The notes: generated by a model not told the origin, from the sequence alone. DNA of 64,000 nucleotides from Hawksworthiomyces lignivorus (GCA_002917075.1 NTMA01000041.1:1-64000); one strand, 5' to 3'; positions 35,093 to 46,294 are shown, counted from the stretch's first letter. Made by a program: numbers and translations.

Positions 35093-36379
35093 ATGCCTGC
35101 AGTTCAGGGCCTCATCGACAAGTACATCTTGCACAAGCAGCAGCGTAAGTAGATTCGCGCCTGATGCACAACGCATTAGGAGATCACGATCATCGCTTGG
35201 TGCATCGTCCACCTGTCTGCCGCTCTGCCACACGCTATCTGCTTTTTTTATCACTTTTATTTTCTTTTTCGAAGCCAGATGCTAAAACATGCTTGCAGAA
35301 GAGATCCCTCCACCTATTTCCACTCGCACGGCCGTGGCTCTGCTGGTATGTCCACCCCGTTCTACCCCGGCGCCTTTTCTTTTTAATTTCACCGAGATAT
35401 CTCCTTGGTGTCTCACTGGCTCACACTCTCCTCTCCTCTCCAGGTCCTCTATACCGCCATCTATGTCGTGCCCTTCTACCTCTCGTCCCTCACCCGGCCG
35501 TCGGCGTCGCTGTCGCGCGACGCCCCCTCCGTCATCCGGGCCCGCGTCGCCTCAGTGACCCTGAGCTGCGCGGTCTGCTGCGTCGTCACCTTTCTGCTGC
35601 TGACCACGGCCGCGCCCGCCGGCTCCGGTGGCCGCCTGCTCAACCTCGACGCCATCCACCTGATGGGCTTCTGGCCGGCCGGCCTGCGCGAGACCGCCCG
35701 CGCCATGCAGCTGACGGCGGGGCTGTTCCTGGGCCCGCTGTTTGAGCACCTCGTGGTCGAGCGCGGGTGGCGCGCCTGGGTCGGCCGCGACGAGCGCCGC
35801 CGGGTCGCGGCCCCGCTGTTCGAGCTGCTCGCCGACTGGCCCGCCTGGCGCAACTACGTCGCCGGCCCCGTCACCGAGGAGGTGCTGTTCCGCGCTGCTG
35901 GCGTGCCCCCGCTGCTGCTGGCCCGCACCCCCGTCGCCCGCACTGTGCTGCTGTCGCCCGTCGTCTTCGGCCTCGCCCACCTGCACCACGCCTACGAGTT
36001 CTCCGTGACCAACCCGCGCGCGCCCCGCGCCGCCGTCGTCGCCCGCTCCCTATTCCAGTTCGGCTACACCACGCTATTCGGCAGCTACGCCACTTTTCTG
36101 TACCTGCGCACCGGCAGCCTGCTGGCCGTCTGCGCCGTCCACAGCTTCTGCAACAGCATGGGCCTGCCGCGCTTCTGGGGCCGCGTCCAGCGCAACGCCC
36201 CCGAGCTGGCAGAGGAGGTGCCGGCCGGCCAGAGTGCCGCAAACAAGCAGCCGGCGCCTCAGGGCAACCTGCTCTGGACGCTGGCCTACTACATCCTCCT
36301 CGTGGCCGGCGCCGTGTACTGGTACCGCAATATGTGGTCTCTGACCGAGAGCCCACTGGCCCTTGCAACATTCAAATAA
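35093..36379 (+). CDS. RCE1: CAAX prenyl protease 2 (type II CAAX endopeptidase)
   Basis: Three exons, 35093-35144, 35299-35345 and 35444-36379, encoding 344 aa. The spliced start is MPAVQGLIDKYILHKQQQ, then EIPPPISTRTAVALLVLYTA leading into the first TM helix. Family motifs are all present: RNYVAGPVTEEVLFRAAGVP with the catalytic Glu pair (about E178-E179), FGLAHLHHAYEF (His about 212) and AVHSFCNSMGLP (His about 266). Rce1 removes the last three residues of farnesylated or geranylgeranylated CAAX proteins (Ras, Rho, a-factor type) at the ER before carboxymethylation. Both small first exons were chosen by phase (C|AA = Gln) and GTAAGT and GTATGT donors. The third exon is extremely GC-rich, so long overlapping frames occur on both strands. 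Confidence 0.93.
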
Positions 36380-36785
36380 AGCACGGGAGACTGCAATGAT
36401 CGAGTTAGAGAGATATATATGGCGCTATTGTATAAAGTAGATAGAAATAGGTTTGGAAACAGAGAAGATCCCAATTGGATCTGGAAGGTATTTTAGTTTA
36501 AATCTGGCGAGCATGTCCTTATTTTGTAAAGTATACACGCGGAACAGTCTTTCTGAAAATAAAGTATGAGCGGGATACATCGCGCTGCAGATGCAAAATT
36601 ATGCTGCGTATCAATTCTTTACAATTCCTCTTGGCACCTTTTTTTTAAGGGGAAAAAAAATTCATATTTCAATACGCTTTTATAGGCTCTCTATCCGTTG
36701 TCTTTAAGACAAAAATCGTACAAACGATGCATTAGTGGCATCACCTATTTCCTCCCATCCGCTATGTCATTGTCTTAGCCCAGAT
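36380..36785. other. Convergent 3' flanks of RCE1 and CRD1
   Basis: AT-rich spacer of about 400 bases between two GC-rich genes transcribed tail to tail. Nothing else seen. Confidence 0.6.
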
Positions 36786-38188
36786 CTACTTGCCTTTTGT
36801 CCGGTTTTGCGTCAAGATCTTGACGGCGTCTTTGCTGTATACGTAACTGGCGCCACTCCAAACCGTTGTCACGGCCACAACGTATCTGTTTCCTGGGTAA
36901 GCGGAGAGAAAAAAAAATTGCACGGTAAAACGCAATAAAATAAATGAATAGGGGAATAAGAGGAGCAAAGAAACGTACTGCATCACCGTCAGGGCCGGCC
37001 CCAGGTCCCACGGCCCGCCGGGTAGCGCTGCCGTGGCGCCGGGGTTGGCGGCCAGCACCGGCGCTGCGGTCGTCACGGCCATCAGCGCCAGCTGCAGGAA
37101 CGTGTTGTACTTGCTGATGGTGGTGGGCCGCACCTCGGCGGACGGCAGGCTGAAGTCCCAGTAGCGGGCAAAGGTCTTGGGCGGCGGCAGGGAGATCCAG
37201 CGGTAGTAGATGGCGGCGACACCAAGCCCGACGTCGCGGCCCAGGATCAGCACGGCCAGCCAAAGCGGCAGCGACCCCTGCGCCGCCAGGCTGACGGTCA
37301 GCACCGTCATCAGCACCTTGTCGGCCATGGGGTCGATGACGCTGCCGACGACCGTGTGCAGCCGCCAGCGGCGCGCGATCCAGCCGTCGAGCAGGTCCGT
37401 GACGCCGGCGGCCGTCAGCAGCGCCAGCGCCCAGCCGGGCTGGTCGTTGATGATGCAGTAGCCGATCACGGGGCTCGCAGCGAGACGGGCCACAGTCAGA
37501 AAATTGGGGATGGTGTAGATGTTCTCATGGCGGGTGGCTGAAGGAGAGCTGCTGCGGGATGTGGTTGTGGGCGATGGAGAGGAAGGGCTATCTCTTGTTA
37601 GGCGGAGAGTCTATATCGAGTGGAGAGATTAAAGTCATACAAAAGATACCACCACATGTTCTATAGAACTTACTTTTTGTCTGATAGTTGGCGCGCGTGC
37701 CGATCGGATCGGCCGCCGAAACGACCTATGAGAAGCGAGCACCGCGAAGACATGACAGGTGCCATAGACCTTGATGCAGTCGAATGTGGCTTTAAGAACG
37801 ATGAAAATGCACGAGAAGAAAACGAAGGAGATGGTACAGCACAAGACTGTTGAGGCTGCGGCCGATCCCGGGCACTCATCGCCGTTGCGCCGGCCGCCGT
37901 CAGCCTCAGGGCCGCCCTTCTCTTTGCGCCCGACAATAAGGACATAGACCGCGTAGCACCACGGCGGATGCTCATATCATGCACCACCCCGCTCACAACT
38001 TGCCGCGATGAGAGCTGTGGCAGGGCGGAGCGTGGCTCCCGTGCCTCATTTAGCGGAGAGGAGGTTGAGAAATGAGATGCTGACATCGCCGGTGTTGGCG
38101 ACGAAGAGACTCCTGTAGCTGCCACCACCGCTGCCATTGGCATCGCCCGTGCACCCCGGCCACAGCCCATTGTCGTAAGTCTCAGCAT
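36786..38188 (-). CDS. CRD1: Mitochondrial cardiolipin synthase (CDP-alcohol phosphatidyltransferase)
   Basis: Three exons, 37674-38188, 36979-37587 and 36786-36885, encoding 407 aa. A long Arg/Ser-rich mitochondrial leader (containing SHFSTSSPLNEAREP) precedes ENIYTIPNFLTVARLAASPV. The CDP-alcohol phosphotransferase signature D-x2-D-G-x2-A-R-x8-G-x3-D-x3-D is intact in TDLLDGWIAR ... VVGSVIDPMAD (about D236 to D261). The enzyme condenses CDP-diacylglycerol with phosphatidylglycerol in the inner membrane to make cardiolipin. Intron 1 splits Asn (AA|C) and has a CTAAC branch site. For intron 2 two acceptors lie eight bases apart; only the downstream one (36886) keeps the frame into QYVVAVTTVWSGASYVYSKD. 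The start at 38188 is the first ATG of an open, presequence-like frame. Confidence 0.92.
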
Positions 38189-38821
38189 TGTGGCCAGGCG
38201 GTGCGGCGACGCATTGGCTGGTGGGTTGTCTGCGGACAGAAAAAAGAAATAGAGTATGGTGACGTCGATCTCGGGAAATCGAGCTGTAAAAATTGGACCA
38301 TTGAAACTCGGATGTAAGAAAATTCAAGACGCTGCTTACTGGGCACTGAAAGCGGCTCAGCTGCAACGCAGGCACACACTGTAGAGCGGTATTGGCGCTG
38401 GGGCTAGCGTAAGCTCATAGCGGCCAGACCGTTGGAGTGGGTCTTCGCTGTAAGATGTATCTTACATCCGCCATGCGGCTCTCCACCACAAGATGTGTTT
38501 TGTATGATGAATAGAGCCACCATTGGACTTTGCCTCGGACAGAGCACGCATATATCGGCTTAAGAAGAAACTAGTACTCTGTTTCTATATACACTTCTAT
38601 TGCTATAGACTTATGCACACTTACAAAAACTAAGATCAGAACAGATATACGTAGAGAGAGATAGATAGATTGGTGCTACCAAAAACTTGCTCTTTTTGAA
38701 ATACGTAAAACTCCGTCCTTTCACTGACAAATTTCCCCAAAATACTATATATATATATATATATATATATGAATGAAGAGACAGAGAGAGAGAGATACAC
38801 CAGAGGCTGAAGACCCACACA
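38189..38821. other. CRD1 promoter and VPS45 3' flank
   Basis: Both neighbours read leftward. The stretch contains a (TA)n tract followed directly by a GA-rich tract. No RNA gene or coding signal was recognised. Confidence 0.55.
38746..38770. repeat. (TA)n dinucleotide repeat with adjacent (GA)n
   Basis: Twenty-five bases of alternating T and A, followed within ten bases by an ACAGAGAGAGAGAGA tract, about 50 bases beyond the VPS45 stop codon. Confidence 0.9.
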
Positions 38822-40789
38822 TCATCGCCGACCGAGCTCCTTGCGCAGCCGCCCGGCAGCCGTGGTCGGCGGCGGCTCGGGCCAGGACGACACGGCGTCG
38901 TCGATCTCGTCGAAGAAGCTGTCGGCGTTGTGCAGGGTGGTGCCGCCGAGGACGATGCGCACGCCGGGCGACGAGGCGTTGAGGCTGGCGACGGTCTTGG
39001 CCTCCTCGTAGGTGGCGCCGCCGACGATGAAGACGACAATGTCCTGGGGCTTGTCGCGCGTGGACCCGCCGCCCTCGACAAAGGGGTACTGCTGCTCGCG
39101 CAGGCGGCCCTTGATGAGGGTCTGCAGCGTGGCGGCCAGCACGGGCGTGTGCATGGTGTAGACGTTGTCGACGCCCTTGAGCCCCCGCAGCGCCTTGGCG
39201 CCCGCGCCGGCAAAGAGCCCGCCGATGGCGGACGACTCGAAGAGGTCTGCGCCGCTGCCGCCGGCGCCACCGGCGCCGCCGCCCGCCGCGCCCGTGTGCA
39301 GGGACTGCTGGAACGCCAGCAGCTTGGCGATCAGGTCGGCCTTGCGGGCGGGCACGCCGCCGGCCGCCGTCAGCAGGTCGACGAGCATCGGCAGCGCGCT
39401 GTTGTTCTGCTTCGCGTAGCGCAGGGCGTATAGCGCTACCAGGCCGACCTTGTGCTCTGCCGAGACGGTTGGGTTCTGGATGAGTTTTTGAACCGTCTGC
39501 AAGAAAAAGCAAAAAGAGTGGTTAGTCTTGAAGCATCAATGTAGATGAAGCGGGCGCCTGGGTACCTTCAGATCTGCTGCGTGGTTGTCGTTGCAGGCGA
39601 GGCTCTGCTCGCACTCGCTGACCTCCAGCAGGTTCTCGTCGCCGACGCGGCGGCTCAGCTCCGAGATGAGGTGCACGTGCTTGCTGACGTTGCCAGACAG
39701 CTTGCGGAACTCGGGGTACTCCTCGACGAAGCGCTTCATGTCGGAGATGGACTCGAGGTGCTCGTTGTTCTTGTGCTTGGCCTGGAACTGCTCGACGTAG
39801 TCCTTGACGCTGGAGCCCAGGTCACCAAAGTTGAGGTACATGTTCTTCTTGAAGAAGGGATCCTGGTCCGGCGACAGGACGATCTCGCGCAGGTTGTCGG
39901 GCCCCGCGTCGGCGGCGGCGGCGCTGCTTCCGCCGCCGCCGTCCTTGGGCTGGTGCTGCTGCAGGTCGACGCGGCCGTTGCGGATGCCGAACAGCTGGTG
40001 CACCATGGCCTGGTAGGTCCACTGGGTGAGCAGCGGGGTGACGGGGTCCTCGCGGCGGTCGAGGATCAGCAGGATGGGCGGGGTGTCGACGGCGCGGAAG
40101 TCGAAGAGCTGCTGCTCCTCCTGGGTGATGCGGTAGCGCACCTCGGTGGCCAGCTTCTTGGCCTGCAGGCTGCTGCGGGCGTACCGGATCAGCGGCTTCT
40201 TCTTGAGGGCCAGCAGGATGCCCAGCAGGCCCTCGGTCGACCGCTGCAGGGCGTCGGCGTTCCAGGCGTCCGGGCTGGCGCCCCAGACGTGGGTGATGAG
40301 ACTGCTCGTGGATGTGCGGCCCAGGTCGAGCGTGAAGAGGTCGGTGTTGACGACGATGAAGTCGGCAAAGTACTCCTGGACGCGCTTGACGACCTCGTGG
40401 TCGTCGGCCTCGGCGAGGCGCTCCATGGACGACTTCTTCACCACGTTGCTGAAGAACAGGTTGTACTCGCCGTAGCGCGGGTCGCGCAGCTCCTCGACCA
40501 GCTGCTGGATGGAGTCGGCCGAAGGCCGCACGAAGCAGTAGCAGCGCAGATGCCGCATCTTCTCGCGGTTGGCATTGTCCAGGCGGTCGATCAGGTACAC
40601 CTCGTGGTTGAGAAGTGACGACTGCGTAGCTGCTGCCGACACGATCGGCACGGTCTCGCGGTCCAGCAGCAGGATCTTCATCTTGGTCGAGAGGGTCGTC
40701 GACGCTAAAGCCGACGAGCCAGCGCCGACGCTGTCGCCAGCCGTCACCATTTTGGTGACATAGCCGGACACCGCCTGAAAGACGTCCAT
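38822..40789 (-). CDS. VPS45: Sec1/Munc18 protein Vps45
   Basis: Two exons, 39566-40789 and 38822-39496, encoding 632 aa. The N-terminus MDVFQAVSGYVTKMVTAGD and the following KMKILLLDRETVPIVS and QSSLLNHEVYLIDRLDN are characteristic of Vps45 rather than Sec1, Sly1 or Vps33. Later SM-protein blocks include TPPILLILDRREDPVTPLLT, KNMYLNFGDLG and FRKLSGNVSKHVHLISELSR. The protein binds the syntaxin Tlg2/Pep12 type SNAREs and is needed for Golgi/endosome-to-vacuole transport. The start at 40789 is the first ATG; the frame extends four codons further without an ATG. Insertions compared with yeast are Gly/Ser/Ala-rich segments near QQHQPKDGGGGSSAAAADAG and a Gly-rich loop before ADLFESS. The intron (39497-39565) is phase 0, donor GTACCC. 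Confidence 0.94.
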
Positions 40790-41498
40790 CTTCGGCAGCA
40801 CTAGCTCTAGGGAGTTCGATCCTCCCCGCTTCCTCCCAGTATTTCCTGTGACTTATTGCTTTCCGTGATGCTCAGGGTTCTGTTTTGGCCACCTCATCCT
40901 GCCACCGCAGCGGCGCAGAAAGACAGGACAAACAAGATGTTACGTGTTCGCCTTGGATTACAGAGCTCCTAAATAATATAACTGAACGCAATGGGCATCG
41001 CTGAGATGTGGGTGGATATGAGTATTTCGCTGGTGATGAGATTCACGATGAAAACGCAGGGTGAGAGGCTGTGACGTTGAGTTCGCCAGTGCGTCAGCCT
41101 TTCAGCGGAGGATTGCTTGAGCTGCTAAACAGCTGCTGTGGCGGGTCATGTAGAGGTACCAAGCGGCCTTCTGGGCTAGCTGGCATTTTGCAAGGGATAA
41201 ATGTACCCCTACAAGCTCGATAAGATAAAGCCCAAAACGCCGATTGCGCTAAAACTGCTACTGGACGACAACTAAATGCTCGACTTTGCTGCACGTTTTT
41301 GCTCAAACTGTACGCTTTTGCTCCACCGAAAACTTAGACGACGACCAAAAGGAGAAGAAGTGAGAAAGGGAAGAGAAACACAAAATCTGGCTTTCATGAC
41401 AGCTACACAATAACGAGCTCTGTCGGCGGTTCAGCTGCTTTCTAGACTCCCTCGTGGTTTTCTCCTACTCGGGCATACAATCCGAGGCTGTGGCCACC
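40790..41498. other. Divergent promoter region of VPS45 and MMM1
   Basis: About 700 bases shared by two head-to-head genes. No clear consensus element was identified by eye, and no coding signal. Confidence 0.55.
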
Positions 41499-43154
41499 AT
41501 GTCCCGAGATGTCTGTCCACCAGAGCCAACGTGAGTGTGTCCTCTGGAATTTCTGCCTTTCTTGTTTGCAACTTTTCTTCTAGCCTGTCTCTTTGCCCTC
41601 CCCGCCTGCCTGCTGACTTTCTTTTTCCTCCTCTTTTCTAGGCTCTCCTTCACGCAGGGTCTGATTGTGGGCCAGCTGTCAGTGGTTCTCCTCGTGGCCG
41701 CCTTCATCAAGTTCTTCATCTTCGGCGACCCGCCCTCGCCCGAGACGACCGCCTCCAACCGAGCTGCCGAGCGGCGGTCGCGCACCGAAGCCCACAAGGC
41801 ATCACTGCTGACGCTGCGGGCCAAGCAGCTCGAGCAGCAGCAGCAGCAGCAGCAGCAGGGTGGCGGCGCACCTGGGGGCCCGCACGGCGGCAGCGACTTC
41901 CTGCAGCCGCTGCACCTGCAGCAGCTCAACCGGCGCAAGTCCAGCGTGCTCCGGCGGCCGCCGGTGCTGACGATCGGGTCGATTCTCAACAAGACGTACT
42001 ACCGGGTGGACAGCCACCAGCCGGAGAGCCTGGACTGGTTCAACGTGCTGATCGGGCAGACGATTGCGCAGTTCCGCAACGATGCGCAGCACGACGACGC
42101 GATCCTGACGTCGCTGACCAAGGCGCTGAACGGCACGTCGCGGCCGGACTTTGTGGACGAGATCCGCGTGACGGAGCTGAGCCTGGGCGAGGACTTTCCC
42201 ATCTTCAGCAACTGCCGCATCATCCCCGTGGACGAGGACGGGCTGGGCTACACGACGGGCGGCAGCAGCGGCGGCAGCGCTGGGCTGGGCGGGGCCACGC
42301 GGCTGCAGGCGCGCATGGACGTGGACCTGAGCGACATGATCACGCTGGCGGTCGAGACCAAGCTGCTGCTCAACTACCCGCGGCGGCTGGCGGCGGTGCT
42401 GCCGGTGGCGCTGGCGGTGTCGGTGGTGCGGTTCAGCGGGACGCTGTCGGTGTCGTTTGTGCCGAGCAACCCGTCGCAGGCGACGCCCACCAAGATGATC
42501 TTCGCCTTCCTCGACGACTACCGCCTCGACTTCTCCATCCGCAGCCTGCTCGGCAGCCGCTCCCGCCTGCAGGACGTGCCCAAGATCGCCCAGCTCATCG
42601 AGTCGCGCCTGCACCGCTGGTTCGACGACCGCGCCGTCGAGCCCCGCTTCCAGGAGATCGAGCTGCCTAGCCTGTGGCCGCGCATGCGCAACGCCCGCGG
42701 CGGCGGCGCAGGCGCGCCCCCCTCGGCCGCCGACGACGGGGCTTCGATCCCGACGACATCCGATGGCGCAGCTGGCAGCGGCGGCGCCAGGTCCAAGACG
42801 ACCGGCGCGGGTCCCGCAGCAGCAGCAGCCAGCGGTGCCGCTGCCGCCAACGGCATGGACGCGCTCCGCCAGAACCGGCCAGAGTCGCGCGACTCGCGCG
42901 ACTCGCGGGAGACCCGGGACACCCGCGATCCCCGCAGAGACGCAGAGACCGAGCACTGGGTGGAGAGGCAGCAGCAGGGCGTGTCTCTCCCCCCGCTGCA
43001 GTCGGCGGCCGGCGCGACGACACAGGCCCAGTCGGCCTACCACCTGCTGCGTCCGAACCAGGACTCGCTGCGGTACCGGCGGCGGTCTCGGCACGACGAT
43101 GCGTTCTCCATGCCCGGGTCGCTGCCGGATATGAGCATGGATCCGCATGGCTGA
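41499..43154 (+). CDS. MMM1: ERMES complex subunit Mmm1 (SMP-domain lipid transfer protein)
   Basis: Two exons, 41499-41530 and 41642-43154, encoding 514 aa. The start has an excellent context (GCCACCATG). Exon 1 codes a ten-residue lumenal N-terminus ([10 protein letters not shown]) and splices AC|G into [20 protein letters not shown], the single ER-membrane anchor. A 50-residue linker with a polyQ run ([13 protein letters not shown]) leads to the SMP domain, about residues 110-330: [56 protein letters not shown]. Mmm1 with Mdm10, Mdm12 and Mdm34 tethers ER to mitochondria and moves phospholipids. The C-terminal 150 residues are Arg/Asp/Ser-rich low complexity ([17 protein letters not shown]). 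The intron is 111 nt. An in-frame ATG inside it is discussed separately. Confidence 0.95.
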
Positions 43155-43683
43155 GGCGAGCTGTTGCAGTCTGGTCGCGCCAGACAAAGATAAGAGACAT
43201 AACATCATGTACGTTACATACAAAAAAAGGCTACAGGAAACGCTGCATTCCGGTACTGGTTGGTTCGAGATGGCTCCTGCCCGCGCCTGAGAAGCTCGAC
43301 CAAATTCAGAAGGTGTAGATGCCAAGCGCCACAGGGCCAGTAGCCAAGAGGAAGCTCCTTCCCTTGTTGTTCACCGAAACATCCCGACTCTTGAGACTCG
43401 TCTTTTGCTAGCAGTTAAAGTCGATGGCGCTGCAAATGGAGAGCATCCCAACTCTTACACTACATATGTATACAACACAATACAATCTATAGCTAACTCG
43501 TTTTCATGCCTTGCGTCGTGTCAAGTGATGTGCTGTTTAGTCATTTACATGTTCAATATTGTGTGCTTTTTGATCTATTGCCGTCTCGTCATGTCAACTA
43601 TCATACAATGGTTTCTTTTTTTTTTTTTTCATATCCTACACCTTAGAGGTGGCAACCAGAGCCGTTTCTGTTGTGGTTTTCCA
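43155..43683. other. Convergent 3' flanks of MMM1 and MTO1
   Basis: AT-rich spacer with T-runs around 43617-43630. No RNA gene was seen. Long frames on the plus strand here run into the antisense of MTO1 and are not believed. Confidence 0.55.
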
Positions 43684-45897
43684 TCACAAGTCAGCCACTC
43701 GCGCTTCTGCATCGGCTGTCTCCATGTCACCGTCAACTGCCGCCACGGCCGCAGCAGTAGCTGCCCCGTCGTCGACCATCGCCGCCTCCGCAGCTCGCGG
43801 GCCCGTCCGCTGCACGTACGCCAGCAGCCGCACGCAGCCGGCCGGCGTGACGCCCTCGAGCCGGCGCGCCTGGGCCAGCGTCTCGGGCCGCGTCGCCTGC
43901 AGCACGTTCCTCTCGGCGATGCTGAGGCCGACAACGGTCGCGTAGTCCATGTCCGCTGGCAGCCGCAGCGCCTCGTCGCGCGCCATGCGCGCCCGCTCCG
44001 TCTGCTGCAGCGCCTCGTACGGCGCGTACTGCGCCTCGATGGCCACGCGGCGGCGGATGTGCGGCGGGAACGCCTCCAGGATGTCGCCGCCATTGACGCC
44101 ATTGGCGCCGTTGTCGCCGTTGTCGCCCAGCCGCGCCACCAGGTCGTCCACGCTCGCCACGCCGCCCACCCGCAGCATGTCCAGCCCATCGCGCAGGCGG
44201 GTGTCGCCGCGCACGGGGAAGCCCAGGCGCTGCCAGGCGGGGGCGCTCAGCACGACGCCGCGCAGGCGGTCGCGCAGCGCGGCTATCTGGTCGCGGTCGG
44301 CGCAGAAGCGGCGCCAGCGCGCGTCGCCCACGACGCCCCAGGCGCGGCCCTTGGCCGTCAGCCGCGCGTCGGCGTTGTCGAAGCGCGAGCTGATGCGGAA
44401 CTCGGACCGCGTCGTGAACATGCGGTACGGCTCCGACACGCCCTTGGTGATCAGGTCGTCGATCATCACGCCGATGTAGCCGTCGGCCCGCGACAGCCGC
44501 ACGCCCGCCTGCCCCAGCGCCGCCCGCCCCGCGTTGATGCCCGCGATCAGCCCCTGCCCCGCCGCCTCTTCGTAGCCCGTCGTGCCGTTGATCTGGCCCG
44601 CCAGGTACAGCCCCGCAATGGCCTTGGTCTCCAGCGTCGCCTTGAGGCTGCGCGGGTCCACGTAGTCGTACTCGACGCCGTAGCCCGGCTGCAGCATCGT
44701 CACGTTCTCCAGGCCCCGGATCGTCCGCAGCAGCAGCTCCTGCGCCTCCGCCGGCACCGTCATCGACAGCCCGTTGGGGTACACCACGTCGTTGTCGAAG
44801 CCCTCGGGCTCCAGCCACACAATGTGCCGGTCCTTGTGCCCGAACCGGATGATCTTGGACTCCAGCGACGGGCAGTACCGCGGGCCCTTGACCGTCTCGC
44901 GGATGTGCAGCGTCTTGTCTAGGTTGGCCCGCACCACCGCGTGCGTCGCCTCGTTCGTGTACGTCGCGTGGCACAGCAGCTGCCGCCCCGCCACCGCCAC
45001 CGCGTCGTTGAGGTAGCTGAACGGCAGCGGCGGGTCGTCGCCCGGCTGCTCCTCCAGCACCGAAAAGTCGATCGTCTTGCGGTCCAGCCGCGGCGGCGTG
45101 CCCGTCTTGAGCCGCCCCAGCTGGAACCCGGCCTCCCGCAGCGACCGGCTCAGCCCAAACGTCGCCGCCTCGCCCATCCGCCCAGACGGGTACGCCTCCA
45201 TGCCGATGTGGATCTCGCCCCCCAGAAACGTCCCCGTCGTGATCACCACCGCGCTCGTCGGCAGCACCTCGCCCGACTCCAGCCGCACGCCCGTGATGCG
45301 GCTGCGCGCCGCATCCGTCGCTGCCGCCGCCGCCGCCTCGTCCGCGCGCGCCACCACAATGTCCGACACGCTGCCCTGCACGATCGACAGGTTCGGGTAC
45401 GCCTCCAACTCTGCCCGCATGTGCTTCTTGTACAGGGCCCGGTCGATCTGCGCCCGCGGACCCCACACCGCGGGGCCCTTGCGCCGGTTCAGCACCCGGA
45501 ACTGCACCCCCGCCTGGTCGATCACCCGCCCCGCCACGCCGTCCAGCGCGTCAATCTCCCGCAGGATGATGCCCTTGCCGATCCCGCCGAAGCTGGGGTT
45601 GCACGAGCACACCCCCAAGTTGTCCAGCTTCGGCGTCACCAGCGCCGTGCGCGCGCCCGCTCGCGCCGCCGCCGCGCACGCCTCCGCGCCCGCATGGCCG
45701 CCGCCTACCACGACAACGTCGAATGGCGGCCGCGCATCCGCCGCCACGTTTGCAAATCCTCGCCGCAGGGCCGCAGAGGCGCCGTCGCCTGCCCACCGCT
45801 CGCTCGCTGGTCGTCGGAATGATTGGCACCGGCAGGGAGCCGATCGGGCGCCAAAGGCGCCCTTCCGCAGCGGTAAAGCTTGCCGCACCGCTTTCAT
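43684..45897 (-). CDS. MTO1: Mitochondrial tRNA uridine-34 carboxymethylaminomethyl modification enzyme (GidA/MnmG family)
   Basis: Single exon, 737 aa. An Arg-rich mitochondrial presequence ([20 protein letters not shown]) precedes the FAD-binding Rossmann start [20 protein letters not shown] (GGGHAG at 65-70). The family motifs [11 protein letters not shown] (about 99-109), [20 protein letters not shown] and [12 protein letters not shown] follow, then GAPALLRE-type substitutions. The substrate-binding block [17 protein letters not shown] and the C-terminal helical domain complete it. With Mss1 it installs the cm5 group on U34 of mitochondrial Lys, Glu, Gln, Leu and Trp tRNAs. Extreme GC at third positions produces long spurious frames on both strands over this gene. 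The ATG at 45897 is the natural start, with AT-rich promoter sequence beginning immediately upstream. Confidence 0.95.
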   Translation of the reverse strand: MKAVRQALPLRKGAFGARSAPCRCQSFRRPASERWAGDGASAALRRGFANVAADARPPFDVVVVGGGHAGAEACAAAARAGARTALVTPKLDNLGVCSCNPSFGGIGKGIILREIDALDGVAGRVIDQAGVQFRVLNRRKGPAVWGPRAQIDRALYKKHMRAELEAYPNLSIVQGSVSDIVVARADEAAAAAATDAARSRITGVRLESGEVLPTSAVVITTGTFLGGEIHIGMEAYPSGRMGEAATFGLSRSLREAGFQLGRLKTGTPPRLDRKTIDFSVLEEQPGDDPPLPFSYLNDAVAVAGRQLLCHATYTNEATHAVVRANLDKTLHIRETVKGPRYCPSLESKIIRFGHKDRHIVWLEPEGFDNDVVYPNGLSMTVPAEAQELLLRTIRGLENVTMLQPGYGVEYDYVDPRSLKATLETKAIAGLYLAGQINGTTGYEEAAGQGLIAGINAGRAALGQAGVRLSRADGYIGVMIDDLITKGVSEPYRMFTTRSEFRISSRFDNADARLTAKGRAWGVVGDARWRRFCADRDQIAALRDRLRGVVLSAPAWQRLGFPVRGDTRLRDGLDMLRVGGVASVDDLVARLGDNGDNGANGVNGGDILEAFPPHIRRRVAIEAQYAPYEALQQTERARMARDEALRLPADMDYATVVGLSIAERNVLQATRPETLAQARRLEGVTPAGCVRLLAYVQRTGPRAAEAAMVDDGAATAAAVAAVDGDMETADAEARVADL

Positions 45898-46207
45898 TGT
45901 TCGAATCTAGACCAATTTCGAGGGCCGTGACCTCATTATCAGTACAAAAAATTGAGAACGTTCTTCGAGGGGAAGTACAGAGTATTTTCGGACTGTAGTA
46001 CATTATGTACCTGGCTGCGATAAGATAAGACCCAAAATAAATTTTCCAAGTTGCAAGCTGATTAGTCAGTATAAATCTTGTGCATTTCACCAAGCAGTAA
46101 TAGTGTTCAACTACATTTATTAGCCAGTCCTGACTGTTAACTCTAATTTTTGGTAAAAGGTAATAATAGTGATAACTGATTCTTGCAATCAGTTGCACTA
46201 CAGAGGC
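45898..46207. other. MTO1 promoter, AT-rich
   Basis: About 310 bases between the MTO1 start and the tRNA pair. It includes GTACAGAGTATTT and GTAC-like words near 45973, weak relatives of the dispersed GTAC element. No gene. Confidence 0.55.
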
Positions 46208-46213
46208 AAAAAA
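46208..46213 (-). terminator. RNA polymerase III T6 terminator of the tRNA pair
   Basis: Six consecutive T on the minus strand, nine bases past the 3' end of the tRNA-Ala gene. It is the first run of four or more T after the tRNA-Glu gene start. Confidence 0.75.
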
Positions 46214-46222
46214 GAAAGGTGG

Positions 46223-46294
46223 TGGACCGGCTGGGAATCGAACCCAGGACCTCTCCCATGCTAAGGGAGTGTTATACCATTAAACCACAGGCCC
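46223..46294 (-). tRNA. tRNA-Ala (anticodon AGC)
   Basis: Seventy-two nucleotides with no intron, a D arm containing TGGTTTAATGGT (A box), anticodon stem CTCCC/GGGAG around TTAGCAT (anticodon AGC), T arm CTGGG-TTCGATT-CCCAG (B box) and discriminator A. The acceptor stem GGGCCTG/CCGGTCC contains the G3:U70 wobble that is the universal alanine identity element. Position 6 pairs T with C, a mismatch unusual for a functional gene. The CCA end is not encoded. It lies 10 nt downstream of tRNA-Glu on the same strand. Confidence 0.92.

Noticed and set aside
35767..36399. A 210-codon alternative plus frame and a 166-codon minus frame over RCE1
   Set aside because: Arg/Pro/Ala-rich shadow translations; the RCE1 frame carries all catalytic motifs.
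39545..40618. A 357-codon plus-strand frame inside VPS45
   Set aside because: Antisense shadow of a GC-rich gene, with a repetitive Leu/Val/Asp-rich composition and no family resemblance.
41802..43325. A 507-codon minus-strand frame over MMM1
   Set aside because: Antisense of the GC-rich MMM1 gene; His/Arg/Gln-rich translation without domains.
43405..45822. Long plus-strand and alternative minus-strand frames over MTO1 (up to about 577 codons)
   Set aside because: They mirror MTO1, whose extreme GC third positions suppress stops in other frames. Only the 737-codon frame shows family motifs.
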